NCBI GenBank assembly: GCA_020344015.1
Contig: CP070812.1
Location: 492,136-525,463, forward strand
Reading direction: 5' to 3'
Source: Gemmatimonadota bacterium
GTDB taxonomy: Bacteria; Gemmatimonadota; Gemmatimonadetes; Palauibacterales; KS3-K002
DNA length: 33,328 bases
The notes under the pieces are model-generated. The model saw only the letters and a list, made by a program, of their open reading frames with translations, did no database searches and had not been told where the DNA came from. The number at the start of each line of letters is the position of its first letter. The stretch's first letter is position 1. Positions 24,489-32,480 of the stretch are shown one piece after another. The translations under genes were made by a program, and so were the position numbers.

Positions 24489-25088
24489 ATGATGCAGCAA
24501 GAACCCGATCGAGAGGCCTCGCGCAGAGAGATCACCGGGCGATTGCTCGCGCTCCAAGAAGCTGGGCCCGAGGCATGGGAATCACTCGTGCCACTAGTTT
24601 ACGAGGAGTTGCGTGCCATCGCCCACCGGCACCTCCTGCGAGAACCTCAGGCGAGTCTTCTCGACACGACCGACCTGGTGCACGAGGCCTTCATGAAGCT
24701 CGTGGACCAGACCCGCGTCGAGTGGCGCAACCGCGCTCATTTCTTCGGCGTGGCGTCGATGGTCATGCGCCGCATACTCGTGAACGAAGCCCACAGGCGG
24801 CGGGCCTTGAAGCGAGGGGGCCGCGCCCGGCGGATCCCTCTCGACGAGTCGGTGCTCCCAGCAGTTTCCGACGAACGGGCTGAAAAGCTCATCGCGCTCG
24901 ACGAGGCCCTCAAACGGCTCACTGCCGTGAGTCAGCGGCAGGTACACGTGATCGAATGCCGCTTCTTCGGGGGCCTCTCGAACGATGAGGTAGCCGTGGC
25001 CCTGTCGGTCTCGCCGGCCACGGTGAAGCGAGACTGGCGGACCGCACGAGCGTGGCTGTTCCGCGAGCTCGACCTCGCCGGCCTCTGA
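24489..25088 (+). CDS. ECF-type RNA polymerase sigma factor
   Basis: A 199-residue sigma-70-family extracytoplasmic-function factor. Region 2 is visible as TTDLVHEAFMKLVDQ and HFFGVASMVMRRILVNEAHRRRA; region 4 as LTAVSQRQVHVIECRFFGGLSNDEVAVALSVS with the DNA-contacting helix SPATVKRDWRTARAWLFREL. The style matches the ECF group often found next to Ser/Thr kinases in Acidobacteriota and Gemmatimonadota. The frame extends upstream to 24441, but ATG 24489 (or 24492) was chosen because the conserved part follows directly. The kinase gene begins 20 bases downstream, so kinase and sigma factor probably work together, perhaps by phosphorylation in place of an anti-sigma factor. The intergenic stretch 24226-24488 should hold divergent promoters. 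Confidence 0.93.
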   Translation: MMQQEPDREASRREITGRLLALQEAGPEAWESLVPLVYEELRAIAHRHLLREPQASLLDTTDLVHEAFMKLVDQTRVEWRNRAHFFGVASMVMRRILVNEAHRRRALKRGGRARRIPLDESVLPAVSDERAEKLIALDEALKRLTAVSQRQVHVIECRFFGGLSNDEVAVALSVSPATVKRDWRTARAWLFRELDLAGL

Positions 25089-25108
25089 ACGAAACGAAGG
25101 CGCAGACG

Positions 25109-27739
25109 ATGCATCCAGACAGGCTGCAGCAGATCCAGGAGCTTTTCTGGCAAGCTCTCGAGCGGGAACCGACCGAGCGGGCGAGCTTTCTCGCCGGCTT
25201 GCGAGCCGAAGATCCGGATCTGGCCGACGACGTCGAGTCGCTCCTGGCCGCCGACCTCGAGGCGGGCGACTTCCTCGACGGGCCGCCGAGTGAGCTCCTC
25301 GCGGCCTTCGAGAGATACGCGCGGGGGCTCGAAGCGGGTGATCGGATCGGCCCCTATGCGATCCTGAAGCGGCTGGGCCGCGGCGGTATGGGAAGCGTCT
25401 ACCTCGCGGAGCGTGCCGACGCGGAGTACCGCAAGCAGGTGGCGATCAAGATTGTGCGCCCAGGGATGGACACGGAAGAGATCCTGCACCGCTTCTGGCG
25501 CGAGCGGCAAATCCTGGCGAACCTCGAGCACCCGAATATCGCGAGACTCCTGGACGGCGGTACGACCCCCGACGGCCATCCCTACCTTGTGATGGAGTAC
25601 GTCGACGGAGAACCGATCCAGCGCTACTGCGATGGCCGCCGTCTTTCCGTCGACGAGCGTCTCCGGCTGTTTGTGACGGTCTGCGGAGCGGTCGAGCACG
25701 CCCACCGTAACTTGGTCGTGCACCGCGACCTGAAGCCGGGCAACATTTTGGTGACCGCAGGGGGGGTACCGAAGCTCCTCGACTTCGGGATCGCAAAGCT
25801 CCTGGCGCCTCTCGAAGACTCTCCCGACACAACCGCTACGCGTACCGGCCTCCGCCCCATGTCGCCGGTGTACGCGAGCCCCGAGCAGGTGAAGGGCGGA
25901 CCCATCACCACGTCCACAGACGTCTACTCCCTGGGGCTCGTGCTCTACGAGTTGCTTACCGGACTGCGGCCCCAGACGCTCGAAGGCCTCTCATTCGCCG
26001 AAATCGAGCGAGCCGTCTGCGAGCGGGAACCGGAGAGGCCGAGCACTGCGATCGGCCGGCTCAACTCACGCACACCTGGTGAGGGCGGGCCGACCCTGGA
26101 GACGATAGCGGCGGCACGGTCCGCTTCACCCGACAAGCTGCGGCGGAGGCTTATAGGGGACCTCGACAACATCGTGATGCGGGCGCTCAACAAAGAGCCG
26201 GGCCGGCGCTATCGATCGGTGGAGGAGTTGGCGGATGACATCCGACGCCATCTGGGCGGGTTCCCGGTCCGGGCCCGCCCGGAGACGCTGAGGTATCGGG
26301 CGGCAAAGTTCGTGCGCCGTCACAGAGTGGGAGTAGCAGCGGCCGCTCTGGTAGCAGTGACCCTCGTCGCGGGGATGGCCGGAACCCTCTGGCAAGCGCG
26401 ACGGGCGACAAGTGAGAGGGACCGGGCCCGGACGGAGGCGGAGACTGCGCAACAGGTAGCCGGGTTTCTCACCGACCTCTTCCAGGCTTCCGACCCGACC
26501 GAGGCGCTGGGCGATACGATTCCGGTCCGGGAGATCCTCGAGCGCGGCCGGCGCCGGATCAGCGAGACGCTGCAGGAACAGCCGGAGGTGCGCGCGACCA
26601 TGCTCACGGTCCTGGGTCGAGTGTACGGAAGCCTGGGTCGGTACGCTGACGCTCGCGCGCTCGTAGAGGAGGCGCTCGAGCTTCGGCGCCAGGCCTACGG
26701 GACCCCGGATCCGCGCGTAGCAGAGACGCTCGAGACGCTGGGATTCGTGCTACGGGATGGGCGAAACACTGAAGAAGCGAAACCGGTCTGGGAGGAGGCG
26801 CTGCTCTTGCGCCGTCTGCTCGCTGCGAGCAGACGTGACGACCCTGACGGGGAACTGCAGATCGCAGCGGACGCATTCAGTCTCGGCTATGTGATGCGTG
26901 ATCTGGGCGAGCCCGATTCGGCTGAAACGCTTCTCAGCGAGGCGCTCGAGATCAGGCGGCGCATCCAGGGCGAGGACCACCTTGATGTGATCCTTGCAAT
27001 GGGCGGCCTCGCCTACGTAATGCGGGTCCAGGGCAAGCTCGACGAGGCCGAAGCGCTCTACCGCGAAGTCCTCGCCAGCCAGCGCGCGCTGGGAGACTCC
27101 GGTCGCGCGTGGCTGCCGCCCACGCTGAACAATCTGGCCTACGTGCTCCGGCTCAAAGAGGACTACGCGGCGGCCGAGTCACTCTACCGTGAGGCGCTAT
27201 CCGTTCATCAGAGCCTCTATGGTGAAGCGCATCACCGGCACAACATGTTCTTGAACAACCTAGCCAGCGTCCTCGACTACCAGGGGAAGTATGACGAGGT
27301 GGAGGCCGTCCTCCGCGAGGCGCTCAGGCTGGAGCGAACGCACAGACCCATGGGCGACTGGCGGCTCGTCAGCACGCTCGTGAACGGGTTGGGCCGATTC
27401 CTGAGCGAACGAGGACGCTGTGCCGAGGCAGAGCCCCTGCTGCGCGAGGCCCTGGAGATCATCCACAACTTGCCTTCCGGACACCGGTGGACCTCGGAAG
27501 CTCAGAGCATGCTCGGGGCCTGCCTGGGAGAGCTCGGACGCTTCGCCGAGGCGGAGCCGCTGCTGATCCAGGGCTACGACGGGCTGAGCGCGCCGGGTGG
27601 GGTCCAGACGGGAAGCGCCGAGACCGCACTCGAGCGCCTGCTGCGGATGTACGAAGCATGGGGTCGCACCGAGATGGCCGAGACATACCGGTCCCAGCTG
27701 GAGGCGATGCGCGCCCCAGCGGATTCGGCCCCACACTGA
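25109..27739 (+). CDS. Transmembrane Ser/Thr protein kinase with C-terminal TPR repeats
   Basis: An 876-residue Hanks-type kinase. Residues 1-75 are a short helical region; the kinase domain spans about 80-385, with a glycine loop GRGGMG at 90-95, the ATP lysine K114 in VAIK, HRDLKPGN at 205-212, DFG at 225-227 and the SPEQ activation segment at 257-260, so all catalytic residues are intact. One membrane helix at about 409-428 is followed by some 430 residues of tetratricopeptide repeats (recurring EAEALYREVL, AAESLYREALSV, EAEPLLREALEI units), expected to lie in the periplasm as a protein-sensing module. ATG 25109, with GAAGG upstream, is preferred over the earlier start at 25052, which overlaps the sigma gene. 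Signal and targets are unknown. Confidence 0.94.
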   Translation: MHPDRLQQIQELFWQALEREPTERASFLAGLRAEDPDLADDVESLLAADLEAGDFLDGPPSELLAAFERYARGLEAGDRIGPYAILKRLGRGGMGSVYLAERADAEYRKQVAIKIVRPGMDTEEILHRFWRERQILANLEHPNIARLLDGGTTPDGHPYLVMEYVDGEPIQRYCDGRRLSVDERLRLFVTVCGAVEHAHRNLVVHRDLKPGNILVTAGGVPKLLDFGIAKLLAPLEDSPDTTATRTGLRPMSPVYASPEQVKGGPITTSTDVYSLGLVLYELLTGLRPQTLEGLSFAEIERAVCEREPERPSTAIGRLNSRTPGEGGPTLETIAAARSASPDKLRRRLIGDLDNIVMRALNKEPGRRYRSVEELADDIRRHLGGFPVRARPETLRYRAAKFVRRHRVGVAAAALVAVTLVAGMAGTLWQARRATSERDRARTEAETAQQVAGFLTDLFQASDPTEALGDTIPVREILERGRRRISETLQEQPEVRATMLTVLGRVYGSLGRYADARALVEEALELRRQAYGTPDPRVAETLETLGFVLRDGRNTEEAKPVWEEALLLRRLLAASRRDDPDGELQIAADAFSLGYVMRDLGEPDSAETLLSEALEIRRRIQGEDHLDVILAMGGLAYVMRVQGKLDEAEALYREVLASQRALGDSGRAWLPPTLNNLAYVLRLKEDYAAAESLYREALSVHQSLYGEAHHRHNMFLNNLASVLDYQGKYDEVEAVLREALRLERTHRPMGDWRLVSTLVNGLGRFLSERGRCAEAEPLLREALEIIHNLPSGHRWTSEAQSMLGACLGELGRFAEAEPLLIQGYDGLSAPGGVQTGSAETALERLLRMYEAWGRTEMAETYRSQLEAMRAPADSAPH

Positions 27740-27769
27740 GAGCCCTAAAGAGCGCGAAGCTATGAACCG

Positions 27770-28888
27770 ATGAGCACAACGGTGAGGACTGTCACGAGGC
27801 TCGCGTTGGCGTTGTCACTGCTGGTCTTGTGTCCGACCAGTTCCCTTGCGGCGTCAACGATCCAAGATGAGAAGCTGGCCCTCTTGCGGGCAGCGTACGA
27901 GGGGCGAGTCGAGACCGTGACGCGATTGCTGGATCGAGGAATCGATCCCAACGCAAAAGCCGAGGAAGGCCTTACAGCCTTGATGGCCGCAGCGTCGGGA
28001 GGCCATCTGGAAGTTGTCACAGTGCTGCTCGACCGGTCAGCTGACGTTGACGCGCAGGACGTGTATGGTGCGACGGCTCTGATGGTCGCCTCATTGGAGG
28101 GCCACGCCGATGTGGTCAATGCACTAATCGAGGGCGGGGCCGACGTCAACGCGTCCGCGTTCCAGGGCCAGACGGCGCTCATTATAGCGACTGTGAATGC
28201 CCGGGGGGATATCGTCGGAGCGCTCCTAGAAGCAGGAGCGGACTCAGACGCTGGCAACCGAGACGGCGACACGCCTCTTATCCTAGCCGCGCGCCGAGGC
28301 CATACCGGAGTCGTTCAAGCACTCCTGGAGCGCGGGGTGGATGTGAATGCCGCTAACGAGGCCGGCAGGACCGCTTGGATGGAGGCGGCGCTGGCCGGAC
28401 ACCGCGACGTCACGCTACTGCTCCAAGAAGCCGGTGCGAGCTACAGCGAGCCGCTGGCAATGGCCATCGAGGGAGAACACCTCGCCCTGCAAGGCCATAT
28501 CACGCAGGCGCTCGAGGCCTACTCAGAGGCCCAGGCCCTCGACGCAACGTTGGCGATTCCGGCTTCATCGTGGAGCAGGCTCTGCCTCTACGGCAGCAGC
28601 TGGGGATCCGCGGCCGACGTCATGCCGGCCTGCGAGCGTGCCGTCGCCCTCGCCCCGGCAGATGAAGCTGGGCGGTTCAGGCAGGTTCGCGGCATCGCGA
28701 AGGCGCTCACCGGTGACAGCGAGGCGGCCATCGCCGACCTCGAGTCGTTCGCAGCATGGACACGTTTCGAGTATAGCCGCGCAGAAACCGAAGGCTGGAT
28801 CGGGGCGCTCCGCGCCGGAGAGAACCCGTTCACTCAAGAAGTCCTCGACCATCTTCGGAGGCGCTGGACGCTACGGGGGCGCCGTTGA
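27770..28888 (+). CDS. Exported ankyrin-repeat protein
   Basis: A 372-residue protein with an N-terminal signal peptide (LALALSLLVLCPTSSLA, cut near residue 27) and six ankyrin repeats over about 33-225, each with the TALMxAxxxGHxxVVxxLLexGADvna pattern. The rest, to residue 372, contains helical pairs resembling degenerate TPRs (GHITQALEAYSEAQALD). Such proteins bind other proteins in the periplasm. It follows the kinase by 30 bases and is probably in its operon, so it may be a partner of the kinase TPR sensor. The last repeat (RTAWMEAALAGH) is still intact. It ends 6 bases before the convergent lipoprotein gene. Confidence 0.86.
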   Translation: MSTTVRTVTRLALALSLLVLCPTSSLAASTIQDEKLALLRAAYEGRVETVTRLLDRGIDPNAKAEEGLTALMAAASGGHLEVVTVLLDRSADVDAQDVYGATALMVASLEGHADVVNALIEGGADVNASAFQGQTALIIATVNARGDIVGALLEAGADSDAGNRDGDTPLILAARRGHTGVVQALLERGVDVNAANEAGRTAWMEAALAGHRDVTLLLQEAGASYSEPLAMAIEGEHLALQGHITQALEAYSEAQALDATLAIPASSWSRLCLYGSSWGSAADVMPACERAVALAPADEAGRFRQVRGIAKALTGDSEAAIADLESFAAWTRFEYSRAETEGWIGALRAGENPFTQEVLDHLRRRWTLRGRR

Positions 28889-28889
28889 C

Positions 28890-28908
28890 GCGTGCTACGG
28901 CACGTTTT
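28890..28908 (+). terminator. Small intrinsic terminator with UNCG tetraloop
   Basis: CGTGC (28891-28895) pairs with GCACG (28900-28904) around TACG, closed by C-G, which makes a very stable cUACGg loop; a G-T pair can extend the stem, and TTTT follows. It lies right after the ankyrin gene and would end the sigma-kinase-ankyrin transcript. It sits inside the 3' end of the convergent lipoprotein gene. The stem is short, so efficiency is uncertain. Confidence 0.5.
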
Positions 28909-31612
28909 GGATCTCGAAGCTGTAGGCCCCGGTGGTGGCCTCCCTGGCGTGACTAACCGTGATCGTGTAGGTGCCACCCTGCGTTAGCGTGAACGTTCCT
29001 TGATCCCAGCAGCACACATCCGAGAAGACGTTGTTGCCGTCCGGGTCTGTCATCCACCACCACATGACGCTGCCGCCTGACCAGTACGTTCCAAGGCGCT
29101 TGAGAAAGACTTTCTGACCGGGGGCAGCTGTGAATCGGTAGATGTCCGAGGCGCCCGGAGTCTCGATTTTTCCGGCGCCCGGCCCCGGCGATCCATCCGA
29201 AATGACGTCACCGATCTCAACAGTAAACTCATCCGGCGATGGAACGTTCAGGACCTGAAAGCGGAATGTGCCGGTAGCGTCCCTTGCAGGTGTTACTGTG
29301 ATGTTATACGTCCCGGCTGACAGCCGGTAACGGCCCGGATCGCCGCACCCCATGCAGTCAGTGAACAGCGTATCGCCGCGGGGGCCTATCGCTCGCCACA
29401 TGATGATTCCGTAGGCGTCTTCCTGGGGCCTGAAGTAGACGACTTGCCCGTGTTCGGCATCGAAGGTGTACTTCCGAGATTCAGTCCAACCACCGACCTC
29501 GCCCTGCACGACCTCATCAGGCTCCACGACATCCCCTCGAGCCGGCTCGGTAACGATGGGACCGCCTGGTACACTATCCGCAATCTCCGGTTGGTCCGTC
29601 GCAACCGCCGCCTGGATCTCAGCCGCAGCCGTTGCGAACTCTACCTCGCCGGTCATGCCGACGTCGAGAATGCAGTCGTCGAGGAACGGCATCTTGGTGA
29701 CGCCCGCCTGGCGACAGATCGCTTCAGCCCGACGCCGCACCGGCTCCTCCAGGTCATCCGCGAACAGAAGCTCTCCCGGCAAGTCGAGCCGCGTGAAGGT
29801 CTCCGTACTCTCCCCCGGGCCGTAATCGAAGAGCGACTCGGATTGGGTGATCCGCCAGCTGTTGCCAAACACCTCGTAGAGCTGTTCGTAGTAGCCGGGC
29901 GCGTCTCTGTCAGGTAGCTCAAGGACGACGCCCTCCCGCGTAGCAATGTCGTTCGTCGGATCGTGATCGAAGTTCCCGAGAAGGCCTACAACCTGACCAC
30001 GACGTCCCTCTGATAGCTCGCCGAACAGGTTTAGGAAACTGGCGGCGCGCACGGTTATCATCATGCGAGACCCGTCTGGCCAGGACACCAGGTAATCCCG
30101 GTCGATCCGCTCGATGCTACCGCCCCCAGGTAGTTGCGCGGATCCATCAGCTAGCGGCTCCGGTTGACCGTTCACGTACAAATGCGGCGTCCGAGAGAAA
30201 TAGAGACCGACCCGATCACCAGCAACGTTCATGGCCACCGCGGAATTGTTGCTCACCAGATCGGATCGGTACCACGGTTCTTGTCGTACTTGCACTTCTA
30301 AGTTGTCGGTGGTCGATTTGAGGGCAATGAACTCGCCGGCCGCTTGGTAACTATAGTGGACGCCATCAGCAGTCGTAATGTGCGGATCGCCGTAGCTCGA
30401 CGAGAGGTACTCTGGGTAGAACGCGTCTTGCGGTCGCTCGGGGAGCAAATCCCCTGTTTCGCAATCTAACCACTTCCTCTTCGGCGCGGTTAGATCGAGG
30501 CCACCGACCTCCATGGCGTGGGCACAGACGCCGTAACATGAGCCTTCCCGGGTCCGGCGGCTGGCCCCTACGTTCTGATTCCTCCAGTCCTGCCAGAAAC
30601 TATCGTGCTCGTCACCGCCCGTAACGCCGAGCTCCCTGCCAATCTCATACCAAATACCGGGGTTACCGCAACGGCCTCCACAGATACGAGCCGCCTTGCA
30701 ACCATACCAACAGTGGCCAAAAGCGTCAAAATAGTTGCTGGGCAGCGTGTTGACGCCCTCTGGCTTGCATTGTTCTGCAATCCAACCTCGCGTGGCTTGC
30801 CTCCCTTCCTCGTATACGTCGGGGAGGTCGAACACCGTCGGGACGTGACCCCGGTGCAGCTCCCGATGGAAGAAATGGCGACCCTCGCGGGCACCGAGGC
30901 CTTTTCCGTTTCCACGAGCACTGCCAAGGGCCGCTGTCAGGGAGTACGCATATTCACGAGAGCCCATCCTACCGCCGCGCAGGCCGTTGTCATCTTGGAA
31001 TCCCAAGAGCCTGGTAGTCCGAGCTATCAAGAAATCGGCCACCTCGCCGTTCGTAGTGCCGTCGGGATCTGACCCCTCGCGGAATAGCAGAGCTGCTTGA
31101 TACAACAGATGTGCCAAAGCCAATGGATTGTAGCCAGCTCGGGCGCATAACGTCGCCCCAAGCTGATCAGCGGACCCTTCCTCGGACTCCGACCAGCCGC
31201 GAGCGAGAGCATCAAGCACATCGGGTAGTTGCGCCCTTTCAATGCCAGCCGTCTCGCCGAAGCGGGATCGAACATGTCCCAGTTCGTGGTGCGCGATTTC
31301 GTGTGCGATGACGCAGGCCAGTTCCGCCTCCGTGCTCATCAGATTCAACATCCCACGGGTCAGCCCAAGTCGCTCTCCAGGAAGAGCGAAGGATTGAACC
31401 AAGAGCGTATCGTACAGCCCCACTGCATATGTGATCTCACCGGCCGCAGCTGATACCAATTCGACGACTCCAACCACATAGTCATGACTCTCTCCACTTG
31501 GGAACACCAACGGGGCGAACCTGACGGGCGCCATCTCGTTTGACCTGTCACCACAGGCACCGATGGCAAGAGTTGTAAGGATGACAACCGCACCGTGGAG
31601 AATTGATTTCAT
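28895..31612 (-). CDS. Multidomain lipoprotein: M48-like zinc peptidase, vWD domain, two PPC-like domains
   Basis: A 905-residue protein with an N-terminal signal ending in AIGAC, where Cys20 would be lipidated. Residues 60-160 hold an M48-type zinc peptidase core: HEIAHHELGH (H104, E105, H108) and EEGSADQLG, where E145 would be the third ligand. Residues about 294-350 (DAFGHCWYGCKAAR, GDEHDSFWQDWRNQNVGA) look like the His/NxxG domain found at the ends of some RHS-type toxins, a weak match. A von Willebrand type D domain spans about 406-565 (YGDPHITTADG, GLLGNFDHDPTND), followed by NSWRITQSESLFDY. Two related PPC-like beta domains end the protein (TYNITVTPARDATGTF and TYTITVSHAREATTGAY). It may be a surface or periplasmic protease-adhesin. 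Base composition appears lower in GC than neighbours. GGAAGAAG precedes the ATG. Confidence 0.8.
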   Translation of the reverse strand: MKSILHGAVVILTTLAIGACGDRSNEMAPVRFAPLVFPSGESHDYVVGVVELVSAAAGEITYAVGLYDTLLVQSFALPGERLGLTRGMLNLMSTEAELACVIAHEIAHHELGHVRSRFGETAGIERAQLPDVLDALARGWSESEEGSADQLGATLCARAGYNPLALAHLLYQAALLFREGSDPDGTTNGEVADFLIARTTRLLGFQDDNGLRGGRMGSREYAYSLTAALGSARGNGKGLGAREGRHFFHRELHRGHVPTVFDLPDVYEEGRQATRGWIAEQCKPEGVNTLPSNYFDAFGHCWYGCKAARICGGRCGNPGIWYEIGRELGVTGGDEHDSFWQDWRNQNVGASRRTREGSCYGVCAHAMEVGGLDLTAPKRKWLDCETGDLLPERPQDAFYPEYLSSSYGDPHITTADGVHYSYQAAGEFIALKSTTDNLEVQVRQEPWYRSDLVSNNSAVAMNVAGDRVGLYFSRTPHLYVNGQPEPLADGSAQLPGGGSIERIDRDYLVSWPDGSRMMITVRAASFLNLFGELSEGRRGQVVGLLGNFDHDPTNDIATREGVVLELPDRDAPGYYEQLYEVFGNSWRITQSESLFDYGPGESTETFTRLDLPGELLFADDLEEPVRRRAEAICRQAGVTKMPFLDDCILDVGMTGEVEFATAAAEIQAAVATDQPEIADSVPGGPIVTEPARGDVVEPDEVVQGEVGGWTESRKYTFDAEHGQVVYFRPQEDAYGIIMWRAIGPRGDTLFTDCMGCGDPGRYRLSAGTYNITVTPARDATGTFRFQVLNVPSPDEFTVEIGDVISDGSPGPGAGKIETPGASDIYRFTAAPGQKVFLKRLGTYWSGGSVMWWWMTDPDGNNVFSDVCCWDQGTFTLTQGGTYTITVSHAREATTGAYSFEIQNVP

Positions 31613-31848
31613 TCTTCTTCTTCCAGCGATTTATCCGGACACCAGTTGATTCCACCGTCAGTGTCAACCATGCGGCGGCACAGCAACCTCACTTCGCCTG
31701 TTTGGAGACGTCTCAGTTGAGTACTGTAGTCGTCTACAGCTGGTGACAGGTGAGGCCGTGTTGTAGGTGTCGCGAAGACTGCCACGGCTGACAACTTCTG
31801 GGATGGCGGGACTCCGGAACACCGCCCAGCCTCGCTCCCCCTCATCAC
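31609..31848 (-). other. Possible small upstream ORF (79 codons) overlapping the lipoprotein start
   Basis: This frame ends in four Glu codons that also form the lipoprotein gene's purine-rich ribosome site, and its TGA overlaps that gene's ATG (ATGA). The arrangement would allow translational coupling. The protein is not recognised, has weak codon bias, and could be chance. The remainder of the 286-base gap 31613-31898 shows no other gene; it should hold the lipoprotein promoter. Confidence 0.2.
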
Positions 31849-31898
31849 TATGTCCTACTCCGCCCCCCACCGCAACACTCCGCTCACGAGACGACCGC

Positions 31899-32477
31899 CT
31901 AAGGCGTGGAAAGCTGTCGACCGGCGGCGAAGGCCTGCTGGTTGAGAGCGAGGAGTTTCTCCGGGATACGTTCCTGCAGGGTACTCTCCCACGTTTCCTG
32001 AGGGATATCGAGTGATCCTGAGAGCGCGCCGAGCAGCACGACGTTGGCCGCGCGGTGATTGCCCAACTCGATGGCCTTCTCGGTGGCTTTGATGACCACC
32101 ATGTTGAAGCCCTTGCCCTCGAGGAAATCGATCGCCTCATCCGGGTAGGGTCGCTGGTCGGCGACGCGGATCGGTTCGACCTTGTGATCGTTGACGATGA
32201 TCGTGCCGCCCGGCTTCACGAAGTGGGCGTAGCGCAGCGCCTCCAGCTTCTCCAAGGCCAGCAGATAGTCGACGGCGCCGCGAGGCGTCATAGGCGAGTA
32301 GACGCGGTCGCCGAAGCGCACGTGGCTGAACACCGCCCCGCCCCGCTGCGCCACGCCGTGGAACTCACCTTGCTTTACGTCATGGCCCGCAGCCATGGCG
32401 GCGAGCGCCAGGAGCTCGCTGGCGAGAACCGCCCCCTGTCCACCGACACCTGCGATCAGGACGTTGGTCACCGCCAT
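31899..32477 (-). CDS. iorB: Indolepyruvate:ferredoxin oxidoreductase beta subunit
   Basis: A 192-residue protein of the POR/KOR gamma-domain family, in the form used as the small subunit of indolepyruvate:ferredoxin oxidoreductase. It opens with VLIAGVGGQGAVLASELLA and has VKQGEFHGVAQRGGAVFSHVRFG, the conserved QRGG loop. The enzyme converts aryl pyruvates from aromatic amino acids to aryl-acetyl-CoA with reduction of ferredoxin, or the reverse. It starts 3 bases after the iorA stop (TGA GCG ATG), so the two are one operon. It is distantly related to the two korC genes and is the third ferredoxin-dependent 2-oxoacid enzyme of this window. Confidence 0.9.
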   Translation of the reverse strand: MAVTNVLIAGVGGQGAVLASELLALAAMAAGHDVKQGEFHGVAQRGGAVFSHVRFGDRVYSPMTPRGAVDYLLALEKLEALRYAHFVKPGGTIIVNDHKVEPIRVADQRPYPDEAIDFLEGKGFNMVVIKATEKAIELGNHRAANVVLLGALSGSLDIPQETWESTLQERIPEKLLALNQQAFAAGRQLSTP

Positions 32478-32480
32478 CGC

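Noticed and set aside
31724..31739. CTGTAG-TCGT-CTACAG palindrome as an operator upstream of the lipoprotein gene
   Set aside because: A single six-base inverted repeat without a second copy or promoter context is expected by chance.
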